Below, piece by piece: positions 1 through 7,575 of a stretch of DNA of 22,161 nucleotides. Position 1 is the first letter of the stretch; each line of letters starts with the position of its first letter. Position numbers and translations under genes: made by a program. The stretch is from NCBI GenBank assembly GCA_003646045.1, contig QNDV01000002.1, positions 1-22,161 on the forward strand, read 5' to 3'. A model generated the notes under the pieces. It ran no database searches. It was given only the letters and a program-made list of their open reading frames with translations, and was not told the DNA's origin. Source of the DNA: a bacterium (lineage in GTDB: Bacteria; Krumholzibacteriota; Krumholzibacteria; LZORAL124-64-63).

Positions 1-552
1 ATCACGGGCCGGGCCCAGATCGGTCGCATTCCCGTGTCGGCCTCCATCATGGAGTTTTCCTTCATGGGGGGCAGCATGGGCTCGGTGGTGGGCGAGAAGA
101 TCGCCCGGGCCCTGCTGGACAGCCTGCGCCACCGCGAGGCGGCCATAATCCTCAGCCGCAGCGGCGGGGCGCGCATGCAGGAATCCCTGCTGTCGCTGAT
201 GCAGATGGCCAAGACGAGCGCCGTGCTGGCCCGCCTGCGGGCCGAGGGCATTCCGTTCATCTCGGTGCTTACCCACCCCACCACCGGCGGTGTCACCGCC
301 AGCTATGCCATGCTGGGGGACATCAACGTGGCCGAGCCGGGAGCGCTCATCGGCTTTGCGGGACCGCGAGTGATCAAGCAGACCATCGGCGGTGACCTGC
401 CCGAGGGCTTCCAGTCCTCCGAGTTCCTGGTCACCCATGGGCAGGTTGATCTGATCAGCGAGCGCAAGGACCTGAAGCAGACGCTGGAGACGACGCTCCA
501 CTGGTTCGTGGACGGTCGGGACATTTCGGTCCGCCGCCCGCCGCGGGGCTAG
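1..552 (+). CDS. accD: Acetyl-CoA carboxylase carboxyltransferase subunit beta (3' part)
   Basis: AccD pairs with AccA to move the carboxyl group from carboxybiotin to acetyl-CoA, giving malonyl-CoA for fatty acid synthesis in the cytoplasm. Only the last 183 codons are present. The frame is open from base 1, so the N-terminal zinc ribbon lies outside the window. The visible part is the carboxyltransferase (crotonase-fold) half. It carries SGGARMQE, the [16 protein letters not shown] block, and the GFAGPRVI and [11 protein letters not shown] blocks typical of AccD. A GTG at 34 is internal to the domain and is not the start. folC follows after 5 bases, an accD-folC order also common in other bacteria, which supports co-transcription. 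It is clearly AccD rather than a propionyl-CoA carboxylase beta chain, judging by these motifs and the short C-terminal end. The stop is TAG. Confidence 0.95.
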   Translation: MTGRAQIGRIPVSASIMEFSFMGGSMGSVVGEKIARALLDSLRHREAAIILSRSGGARMQESLLSLMQMAKTSAVLARLRAEGIPFISVLTHPTTGGVTASYAMLGDINVAEPGALIGFAGPRVIKQTIGGDLPEGFQSSEFLVTHGQVDLISERKDLKQTLETTLHWFVDGRDISVRRPPRG

Positions 553-557
553 GCGGT

Positions 558-1991
558 ATGGGCCTGGGGCGATCCCGTGACGGGGAGGCCGTGCTACCGG
601 GCGAACCGGGAGTGGGGGTCGATCTGGCACCACCTTTTGCCGCCGCCGATCCTGAGACCCGCTGGCTCTTCGCCCTGAACCGTTTCGGTATCCGTCCCGG
701 GTTGTCGCGCATCGAGGGATTGCTGAAGGACCTGGGCCATCCCGAATCCGGACTGCGGGTGCTGGTTACCGCCGGTACCAACGGCAAGGGCAGCACCACC
801 CGCGTTCTGGCCCACCTGCTGCAGGCCGCCGGTCTGCGCACCGCCACCTACACCAGCCCCCATCTGCTGGATGTCCGCGAGCGGATCCGGATCGACGACC
901 AACCCCTGGAGGAGGACGAGTTCCGTCGCCGGGTGGCCCATATTCGTCCCCTGGTGGAGAAGCACGAAGCCAGCTGGTTCGAGACCCTTACGGCCCTGTC
1001 GGTGCTGGCGGCCCGGGATCACGGCGTCGACATGGTGTGTTGCGAGACGGGTCTGGGCGGCCGCCTCGACGCTACCAATGTCCTCCCCCTGGAGGGTCTG
1101 TTGCTGACCACCGTGAGCCTGGACCATCAACGCATCCTGGGTGAAACCCTGCCGGAAATCCTGGCCGAGAAGCTGGGCCTGTTGAAGTCCGGCGTGCCGC
1201 TCTATTGCGGTGTGAATGAGGGTTTGCGCCCGCAGGTCTTCACGGCGGCGGTGGAGGCCCGGGCTCCGGTCTGTTTTCTCGACGAACTGGCCCGGTGGTC
1301 CGACGCGCCCGGTACCTGGGATCTGCAGTTGAGGGACCGTGTGGTGGTGGACCTGCCCGATCCCGGTACGGTGGCTCTGCGTCGCAACATCGCCCTGGCG
1401 GTGCTGGCCCTGTCCGACCTCGAGAGCCCTGGCGGTGGCCGCCTGCTGCCGGAAGATCCGGCGGCGGCCCTGGGGAATCTTTTCCTGCCCGGCCGGTATC
1501 AGCGCGTGCTCACCCGGCCCGACTGGATTTTCGATGTGGCCCACAACACCCAGGCCTTTGCCGGCGTGATGGCGGCGGTGTTGGCCCGACCCTGCACCGG
1601 GCGCCGGCTGATGCTGCTGGGTACCATGCACGACAAGGAACTCGCTGCCGAGCTGGCACCGTTAGCCGCGGGTTTCGACGCCGTGGTGGCGGCCCCGGTG
1701 AATCTGCCCCGGTCCCGGACCCGGGAGGAGCTGGCCGTCGCCCTGGGCAACTGGAAACTGGACTTGCAGCCGTGGCCGGTCCTGCCGCGGACCGGCGCCA
1801 CCGTGGCGCCCTCATTGTCCGAAGCCCTGGCACTGTTGGCCGGCGAGTGTAACCCCGACGACCTGGTGCTGGTGACAGGCAGCTGTTTCACGGTGGCGGA
1901 AGTCCTCTGGCACCTCGGCTTCAGCGAGCTGGACATGACCCGGGAGGCGCAACCCGCAACGGCGGTGCTGGAAGCGGTGACCCGAACCTGA
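558..1991 (+). CDS. folC: Bifunctional folylpolyglutamate synthase / dihydrofolate synthase
   Basis: FolC is a Mur-ligase-type ATP-dependent enzyme that adds glutamate to dihydropteroate and/or to tetrahydrofolate. The 477-residue product has the P-loop GTNGKGS (residues 73-79, Lys77), the TSPHLLDVRERI block soon after it, ETGLGGRLDATN (from Glu163), and DVAHN (326-330), which corresponds to the usual D-G-A-H-N of the C-terminal domain. The first 30 or so residues before the FGIRPGLSRIEGLL helix are longer than usual and low in homology signal. The ATG at 558 is therefore the simplest start, but a GTG at 612 is possible; no strong Shine-Dalgarno sequence decides it. It lies 5 bases after accD and 22 bases before the ROK kinase. 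Whether it has both synthase activities cannot be told from sequence alone. Confidence 0.93.
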   Translation: MGLGRSRDGEAVLPGEPGVGVDLAPPFAAADPETRWLFALNRFGIRPGLSRIEGLLKDLGHPESGLRVLVTAGTNGKGSTTRVLAHLLQAAGLRTATYTSPHLLDVRERIRIDDQPLEEDEFRRRVAHIRPLVEKHEASWFETLTALSVLAARDHGVDMVCCETGLGGRLDATNVLPLEGLLLTTVSLDHQRILGETLPEILAEKLGLLKSGVPLYCGVNEGLRPQVFTAAVEARAPVCFLDELARWSDAPGTWDLQLRDRVVVDLPDPGTVALRRNIALAVLALSDLESPGGGRLLPEDPAAALGNLFLPGRYQRVLTRPDWIFDVAHNTQAFAGVMAAVLARPCTGRRLMLLGTMHDKELAAELAPLAAGFDAVVAAPVNLPRSRTREELAVALGNWKLDLQPWPVLPRTGATVAPSLSEALALLAGECNPDDLVLVTGSCFTVAEVLWHLGFSELDMTREAQPATAVLEAVTRT

Positions 1992-2013
1992 ACCTGATGC
2001 GGAAGGAGACGAC

Positions 2014-2973
2014 GTGGCAGCCGACCTTTATCTGGGCATCGATACCGGCGGCACCGCGGCCAAGTTCGTACTCACCGCGGCAGACGGCACCGTGGTCGTG
2101 GAAGGCGAGGTGCCTACGGATTCCGTCCACGCCGCGATTACCCTGGACCGGGTGGCGGCGGCGGTGGGTGCCGGTGACCGCGGATCACTGGTCGGTGTCG
2201 GCCTGGCCTGCGCCGGCATCGTGACTCCCGGCTCGGGTCGCCTGGGACGCTCGCCCAATCTGCCGGGCTGGGAAAACAGTGATCTGGTGGCGCCGCTGGT
2301 CGCCGCTTTCGGACCGGTGCCCGTGACCTTGGTGAACGACGTGAACAGCGCGATCTACGGGGAGTACCGGGCCGGCGCCGGTCGCGGCTGCAGGGACCTG
2401 GTCATGTTGGCGTTGGGCACCGGGGTGGGCGGAGGCATCATCCAGGGCGGGCGCCTGCTGGAGGGCCGTCGCGGTGGCGCCGCCGAACTGGGACACATGG
2501 TCCTGGATCCGCACGGTCCCACCTGTACCTGCGGCAACCGCGGCTGCCTGGAGGCCTGGGCCGGCAGCGTGGCCCTGCTGAAACGGGCCCGCGCCCTGGC
2601 TGCCGACGGGGAACATCACCCGGTGCTGGCGCAACTCGTAGCCGAGCGCGGTGAAGACCTGGAGACCCGCGACCTGGCCCGACTTGCCGACGCCGGTGAT
2701 CAGGACACCCTGGATATCTTCGCCGAGGCGGGCCGCCGACTGGGCCAGGCGGTGGGCAATCTCATCAACACCCTCGATCCGGACCGGGTGATCCTGGGCG
2801 GAGGTGTGGCCCGGGCCGGCGACCTGGTCTTCGGACCCCTGCGAGCCACTTATCCGCCACTCGTTCTCTGTGAAGCCTCGTCACGTATACCGGTCGTGCC
2901 CGCGGAGTTGGGCCCGACGGCCGCCGCGGTGGGTGCGGCCTGGCTGGCCCGCGAACAGGGTGCTGCCGGCTGA
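2014..2973 (+). CDS. ROK-family sugar kinase (glucokinase-like)
   Basis: ROK kinases phosphorylate hexoses such as glucose, mannose or N-acetyl sugars with ATP in the cytoplasm. The 319-residue product has the phosphate-binding DTGGT (10-14), the catalytic Asn108-Asp109 pair in VNDVNSA, the LGTGVGGG loop (134-141), and the ROK zinc site in order: Glu158, His161, then C-T-C-G-N-R-G-C with Cys171, Cys173 and Cys178. There is no N-terminal helix-turn-helix, so it is an enzyme and not a NagC/XylR-type repressor. The start is GTG at 2014, with GGAAGGAG at 2001-2008 as ribosome site. Its stop overlaps the lptD start (TGATG at 2971-2975), so the two are probably translationally coupled. The sugar is not fixed by the sequence; glucokinase is the default guess. 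Confidence 0.9.
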   Translation: MAADLYLGIDTGGTAAKFVLTAADGTVVVEGEVPTDSVHAAITLDRVAAAVGAGDRGSLVGVGLACAGIVTPGSGRLGRSPNLPGWENSDLVAPLVAAFGPVPVTLVNDVNSAIYGEYRAGAGRGCRDLVMLALGTGVGGGIIQGGRLLEGRRGGAAELGHMVLDPHGPTCTCGNRGCLEAWAGSVALLKRARALAADGEHHPVLAQLVAERGEDLETRDLARLADAGDQDTLDIFAEAGRRLGQAVGNLINTLDPDRVILGGGVARAGDLVFGPLRATYPPLVLCEASSRIPVVPAELGPTAAAVGAAWLAREQGAAG

Positions 2974-5900
2974 TGGCCCGGATACGGCACACCTACCCGT
3001 CGGCGCGGCGCGGCAACGCCGACATCCTGGCTGCCCTGGCGGGGGCCCTGGGTGTGCTGCTGGTCTTTCTGGTCTCGCAGCCGGATGCCAGGGCACAGGA
3101 GGATGCCGCTGCCGACGACCATCGCCGCACGGCCTCCCGCGGTTCGGCGGATCGTTTCGAGGACCGTTTCGTGGGTGAGGAACGCGTATCCTGGTTGTTC
3201 GGCAACGTGTTCATCGACCGTGATACGGTCACGGCCAAGGCCGACACTGGCATCGTCTACCGCGATCGTGATGTCTTCGAACTCTTCGGAAACGTGCGTC
3301 TGACCAGCCATGAAGCGGTGGTGACCTGCCGTCGCGCCATCTACGACCGGGCCGCAGGCAAGGGGGATTTCTTCGGCGACGTGCGTATCGTGGAGGGTGA
3401 TGTGGTGGGTACGGGCCGGCGAGGTGAGTTGCGCCGTGCCGGACAGGACCTGAGCCTGATCGGCGACGCCCTGCTGGTGAGTCCGGAATACACAGTGCGA
3501 GCCGACACCATCTTTCGCGATCGCCTGACCGGCCGGGGCGAGGCCTTCGGTCACGTACAGATCATCGAGCCCGGGGGCCGCAACCTGGTCACGGGGGACC
3601 ATGCCCTGTTCCATGCGGACGATGATCTGGCCGAGGTGGACCGCAATCCCATCCTGATCAGTCGCGAGCAGACCGGTGGCCCGCTCGAGAGTACCGCCGG
3701 CAGGATGCTCTTCTATCGCACCGAGAATCGCGTGGTCATGCTCGACTCGGTGCGTATTCGCCAGGGTGCGGTGCGGGCCCGGGGAGACACGGTGGTGGCC
3801 TACGGCCGCGATCGCATGGTGTTGACCGGAGAGCCGGAAGTGAGCCGCGGCGGTACCAATATCATGACCGGTGACGAAATCGAATTCCGCTACGCCGGAG
3901 GGCAGTTGCACCGGGTGATCCTGGTGGGCGATGCGCGCATGGAGGATACGGCCCCCGACAGCCTGGCGGCCATCTACGGCGGCCTGCCCGGAATGGACGT
4001 TCTCGAGGGCGACTCCATCTCCATCGAGTTCGAGGACGAGAAGATACGGCGCAGCGTCGTGATCGGCGATGCCTCGAGCCGCTACACGCCACTGGACCTC
4101 ACGGACGAGGTGGCCACCAACGACATGGTCGGTGACACCATCATCATCTATTTCCGTGACGAACAGGCCCAGCGCGTGGACGTGCGCGGACACATGTCCG
4201 GTACCTACCGTTTTGCCCGCGTAACCGAAATGGAGGAGACCCTGGGTCGATCGCGTCGCCTGGCCGACCTGCTGGCACGCTCGCGCGTGGATAGCAGTGG
4301 CGTCGCGGACGGTGATACGATCTCCAGCGAGGCCGGTGACATGTTGCCGTTGACAGACGTGGATGCGGTGGCCCGCGAGATCGGCCTGGCCCTGGTGGAC
4401 GCGGACACCATGGCCACCCGCGGCACCCTGGTGGACTCGCTGCTCACCGCGGCCCTGGATTCCCTGGCCAGCGCCGGTCTGGATACCAGCCGCTCGGACC
4501 TGGATTTCGATGCAGCGGCACAGATTGTCCGTTACAGCGGTGACAGCGCCGTCTTCGCCATGCGGGACCGCAAGATGGACATCAGGGGTGACGGCAGGCT
4601 CGAGTACGACACCATGGTGCTGACGGCCGCACACATCAAGATGGATACGGACGAACGCGAACTGTACGCCGAGGGTGATCCCCTGGTGGAGGACAGCGAG
4701 ACCATCACCGGTACCCGCATGGGCTACAACTTCGGTCACAAGACCGGCGCGGTGGAGAACGGTGTCACCGCCATGGAGGAGTACTACTACGTGGGCGACG
4801 AGATCAGGCGCTTCGAGGACACAACCATGAAGATCTGTTCGGGCCGCATGACTTCGTGCGACCTGGAGGATCCCCACTACCACTTCTGGTCCGGCAAGAT
4901 GAAGATGCGCATGGGGGACAAGGTGGTGGCGGCACCGGTGGTGATACGCGTGGGCCGGGTCCCGGTCTTCGCCCTGCCCTTCTACTACAAGGCCCTCAAG
5001 ACGGGTCGCCAGTCGGGCATCCTCTTCCCTTCCTTCGATTTCGGCTGGTCCAGTCGCGAGGGCCGCTATATCCGGGATTTCGGCTACTACTGGGCTACCA
5101 ACGACTACATGGATTTCATCTTCGAGGGGGACTACAACGAGCGGCAGGATCTGGGTATGCGCATCAGCAACCGCTACCGCAAGCGTTACGCCTTCAACGG
5201 CGGTATCGACTACAGCCGCAAGATAGGACTGGGCGATGGCAGCACCCTGAGCGACTGGCAGCTGCGCTGGAACCACACCCAGCCCACCCTGTTCGACGAT
5301 TACAGTTTTCGGGCCGAGGTGAAACTGGCCAGTACCACCCTTTCGAGCAACGATCTCGCCGGCAGCAATGACCGGGATGTGGTCAGTGGCCAACTCAAGT
5401 CCAACGTCTCCGTAGCCCGCACTTTTTCCTGGGGAAACATCAACCTCAACGCCAACCGGGACGAGTTTCCCAACGCCGAGGTGGGCAAGCAGCAGTACAA
5501 CATGACGGCCCCGTCGATGTCCCTGGGCTTTCGCCAGTTCTCGTTGCTACCGGAAAAACGTGGTGGGGGACAGGGCAGTTTCCTGGGTAACCTGGGCCGG
5601 GCCACCACTTTCAGCCACCAGTATACGATGCGCGCCAATGAACAGGGCTATGAGCGGCGTACGGTCCGCCAGTATCAGGCTTCGGGCAGTTGGAAACTGG
5701 GTGTGCAGGTTCCGCGCTTCAGTATCTTCGATATCAGGGGCAACGCCAGCGCCGGCCAGCGTTGGCAACGGGACGAGAACAGCGGGTTCGTCTACGATCC
5801 GTCGGACAGCAGCTATTCGCCGGTGGACGAGTTCATGGAAGTGACCACGCCCAGCGTGAACGTAGGGGCCAGCCTGGGCACCAAGCTCTACGGCTTGTTC

Positions 5901-6875
5901 CCCGTGAATCTGGGGGTGGTGCGTACGGTACGCCACACTCTCGAGCTGCGTACCGGTTTGACCCTGCGTCCGGGCCTCTCGGGACACCAGGCCCACAGCA
6001 CCAGCTATTCGTTCAGCCTGGGTAATACCTTCGACGTGAAGTACCTGGCCCAGGGGGCCGATTCGACGCTGACGGAGAAGAAGCTGGACGGCATGCTGGA
6101 CTGGGACCTCTCCACGGCCTACAACCCCAAAGCCGAGCCGGGCCGGCGGTGGTCCGATATCCGCAGCACCCTGCAGATCAAACCCGGCCAGGCGCGATAT
6201 CTGCACCTGCGGGTGAACAACACCATCGACCCCAACAATCTGGCGCTGAAGACCACCGGTTTCACCTATGGGCTGAACTTCGGCGGCAAGATGGATCTGG
6301 GGGATGTGGAGGCGGCTCCGGAACAGGAACGCAATGCGGCCATCGATCGTCTCGGCCTGCCCGACAAGGCCGCCGTCGATACCGCGGCCTTCGATGAGGA
6401 CCCCTTCCTGGCTGCGGACGAGGATGCGCTTTTCAACGGCGAGGAGAACTCATTCGACGAGTTCTATGAACGCCAGGGGCGGCAACAGGGACCGCGCGAT
6501 ACCAAGGATCCCACCGAGGGCGGGCGTTACATCCCCTTCGATTTCGGCACCAACCTGACCTACAACTACACCAACGCCACGGCTACGCGCGAGGGCACCA
6601 AACGCGCCAGCGCCGGCGTCAATTTCAAGATCAACGTGACCCAGAAGTGGCAATTGGGGTACACCGCCCAGTTCGACCTTACGGAGAGTATCCCCATCCG
6701 CCAGCAGTATCGCCTGCATCGGGATCTGCACTGCTGGCGCCTGGAGTTCACGCGCACCATCAGCACCAATGACTCCCAGTTCGGTTTCCGCCTTTATCTG
6801 AACAGCATCCCCGACCTGAAGTTCGCCCGCGGTCGCGAGGACTACATGAGTACCGCAGGTGGTGGCTTCTACTAG
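2973..6875 (+). CDS. lptD: LPS-assembly outer membrane protein LptD, with long N-terminal OstA/LptA-like region
   Basis: LptD is the outer-membrane barrel that, with LptE, inserts lipopolysaccharide into the outer leaflet. The 1300-residue product has a Sec signal (hydrophobic residues 18-35, cleavage likely after A-R-A, 39-41). A long run of OstA/LptA-type beta repeats follows, with recurring units such as LFGNVFIDRDTV and ELFGNVRLTSHEA. The LptD core begins near residue 622, with C-S-G-R-M-T-S-C-D-L-E-D-P-H-Y-H-F (Cys622, Cys629), VPVFALPFYYK and RQSGILFPSFDFGWSSREG. The rest is a beta-barrel ending in F-Y. Cys119 and Cys1254 are the other conserved-looking cysteines and could form inter-domain disulfides as in E. 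coli LptD, though this is inference. Residues about 418-512 form an acidic Ser/Asp/Leu-rich insert between OstA repeats. The protein is far longer than E. coli LptD (784 residues). It overlaps the ROK gene by one base. Confidence 0.9.
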   Translation: MARIRHTYPSARRGNADILAALAGALGVLLVFLVSQPDARAQEDAAADDHRRTASRGSADRFEDRFVGEERVSWLFGNVFIDRDTVTAKADTGIVYRDRDVFELFGNVRLTSHEAVVTCRRAIYDRAAGKGDFFGDVRIVEGDVVGTGRRGELRRAGQDLSLIGDALLVSPEYTVRADTIFRDRLTGRGEAFGHVQIIEPGGRNLVTGDHALFHADDDLAEVDRNPILISREQTGGPLESTAGRMLFYRTENRVVMLDSVRIRQGAVRARGDTVVAYGRDRMVLTGEPEVSRGGTNIMTGDEIEFRYAGGQLHRVILVGDARMEDTAPDSLAAIYGGLPGMDVLEGDSISIEFEDEKIRRSVVIGDASSRYTPLDLTDEVATNDMVGDTIIIYFRDEQAQRVDVRGHMSGTYRFARVTEMEETLGRSRRLADLLARSRVDSSGVADGDTISSEAGDMLPLTDVDAVAREIGLALVDADTMATRGTLVDSLLTAALDSLASAGLDTSRSDLDFDAAAQIVRYSGDSAVFAMRDRKMDIRGDGRLEYDTMVLTAAHIKMDTDERELYAEGDPLVEDSETITGTRMGYNFGHKTGAVENGVTAMEEYYYVGDEIRRFEDTTMKICSGRMTSCDLEDPHYHFWSGKMKMRMGDKVVAAPVVIRVGRVPVFALPFYYKALKTGRQSGILFPSFDFGWSSREGRYIRDFGYYWATNDYMDFIFEGDYNERQDLGMRISNRYRKRYAFNGGIDYSRKIGLGDGSTLSDWQLRWNHTQPTLFDDYSFRAEVKLASTTLSSNDLAGSNDRDVVSGQLKSNVSVARTFSWGNINLNANRDEFPNAEVGKQQYNMTAPSMSLGFRQFSLLPEKRGGGQGSFLGNLGRATTFSHQYTMRANEQGYERRTVRQYQASGSWKLGVQVPRFSIFDIRGNASAGQRWQRDENSGFVYDPSDSSYSPVDEFMEVTTPSVNVGASLGTKLYGLFPVNLGVVRTVRHTLELRTGLTLRPGLSGHQAHSTSYSFSLGNTFDVKYLAQGADSTLTEKKLDGMLDWDLSTAYNPKAEPGRRWSDIRSTLQIKPGQARYLHLRVNNTIDPNNLALKTTGFTYGLNFGGKMDLGDVEAAPEQERNAAIDRLGLPDKAAVDTAAFDEDPFLAADEDALFNGEENSFDEFYERQGRQQGPRDTKDPTEGGRYIPFDFGTNLTYNYTNATATREGTKRASAGVNFKINVTQKWQLGYTAQFDLTESIPIRQQYRLHRDLHCWRLEFTRTISTNDSQFGFRLYLNSIPDLKFARGREDYMSTAGGGFY

Positions 6876-6936
6876 CCCGCATTGTCCAACCCGCCGAAAC
6901 CCCGCGTCCGCTCTGGCAATACACGCGTTTTAATTG

Positions 6937-6966
6937 TTGACACTTTGCGCGGGGCCGCGGTTTGAT
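6937..6966 (+). promoter_or_regulatory. Candidate promoter of the HU gene
   Basis: A perfect -35 TTGACA lies at 6937-6942. A 4-of-6 match to the -10 (TTTGAT, 6961-6966) follows after 18 bases. Transcription would begin close to the ribosome site at 6974, giving a very short leader. The spot is the only clear promoter-like pair between lptD and HU, in an AT-richer patch. The -10 is weak. Confidence 0.45.
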
Positions 6967-6988
6967 GGGTCCGAAAGGAGGTGAGCGC

Positions 6989-7282
6989 ATGAACAAGACC
7001 CAACTCACCGACCATCTCGCTGCCAAAACGGGAATGAGCAAGGCCGCCGCCAAGCGGGCGGTCGACGCGCTGTTTTCCACCGCACCGCGGGAGGGGATCA
7101 TCGCGACCGCCGTGTCCAAGGGGGACCGGGTTCAGATCACTGGCTTCGGTACTTTCGAGCGACGCAACCGCAAGAAGAGGATGGGGCGTAACCCGCAGAC
7201 GGGTGCCTCGCTGACGATCCCGGCCGCCAAGTATCCCGCCTTCGTCGCGGGCAAGAGCCTCAAGGATCGAGTTCAGAAGTAG
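6989..7282 (+). CDS. HU/IHF-family DNA-binding protein
   Basis: This is a small nucleoid protein that dimerises, bends DNA and compacts the chromosome. The 97-residue product has the helical N-terminus beginning MNKTQLTDHLAAKTG, a second helix K-A-A-A-K-R-A-V-D, the VQITGFGTFERRNRKKRMGRN arm region with its G-F-G-T-F signature, the N-P-Q-T-G turn, IPAAKYPAFVAGKSLKD, and a basic end. The length matches HU (about 90-100). The ATG at 6989 is chosen because a near-perfect AAAGGAGGTG lies at 6974-6983; in-frame codons upstream at 6962 and 6965 would place the ribosome site inside the gene. It stands alone, with its own promoter candidate and a hairpin after it. HU versus IHF cannot be settled here; a lone homologue of this type is normally called HU. 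Confidence 0.95.
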   Translation: MNKTQLTDHLAAKTGMSKAAAKRAVDALFSTAPREGIIATAVSKGDRVQITGFGTFERRNRKKRMGRNPQTGASLTIPAAKYPAFVAGKSLKDRVQK

Positions 7283-7306
7283 CACCGGTATCACCGGTTG
7301 ATGACG

Positions 7307-7332
7307 GGGGCGGCTTTGCGGCCGCCCCTGTT
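7307..7332 (+). terminator. GC-rich hairpin after HU, probable terminator
   Basis: A perfect 8-bp stem GGGGCGGC (7307-7314) / GCCGCCCC (7321-7328) closes a 6-base loop, 24 bases after the HU stop codon. Only a poor T tract follows (TGTTG), so it may be a weak intrinsic terminator or a 3'-end-protecting hairpin. Confidence 0.6.
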
Positions 7333-7380
7333 GCGTCGTGGACTCCGGTTCGGTGACTTCAAGACCGTGGGCCCGCTCCA

Positions 7381-7428
7381 CGGCGACATTGCTCCACCCT
7401 GACATTGTTACGCCCTGACCTTGCTGCA
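7381..7428 (+). repeat. Three 16-nt imperfect tandem repeats upstream of a promoter
   Basis: The cores GACATTG (7385-7391), GACATTG (7401-7407) and GACCTTG (7417-7423) recur with an exact 16-base period. The last two units share CCCTGAC-TTG. The array ends 3 bases before the candidate -35 at 7432, the position of an activator-binding array. No regulator can be named. The 293 bases between HU (ends 7282) and the next start otherwise hold the HU hairpin, this array, a promoter and a leader of about 110 bases in which I see no gene. Confidence 0.45.
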
Positions 7429-7431
7429 CTC

Positions 7432-7460
7432 TTGCCCGCCGCCCGCCGTCACCCTATCAT
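7432..7460 (+). promoter_or_regulatory. Candidate promoter of the selenoprotein gene
   Basis: TTGCCC (7432-7437), 17 bases, TATCAT (7455-7460). The same -10 hexamer occurs in the candidate promoter before the hybrid kinase gene. It would give an untranslated leader of roughly 105-110 bases. Confidence 0.45.
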
Positions 7461-7575
7461 GCGGGTGGGAACCAGCGCCGGGTGACGGTGTTGGCGACCT
7501 CTGCCGCGGCGCCCATGTTTACTGGCGGCGACGGCAGGTTCTTGAATCCCGACAACGCCCGAAAGGACTCCCGTG

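Noticed and set aside
594..1631. Minus-strand open frame opposite folC
   Set aside because: Gln/His/Gly-rich shadow with no ribosome site or family motif; folC motifs on the + strand are clear.
2850..5393. Long minus-strand open frame opposite lptD (847 codons)
   Set aside because: The predicted protein is His/Ala/Val/Gly-rich low-information sequence with no motif. It mirrors the GC-rich codon pattern of lptD, which has strong family evidence.
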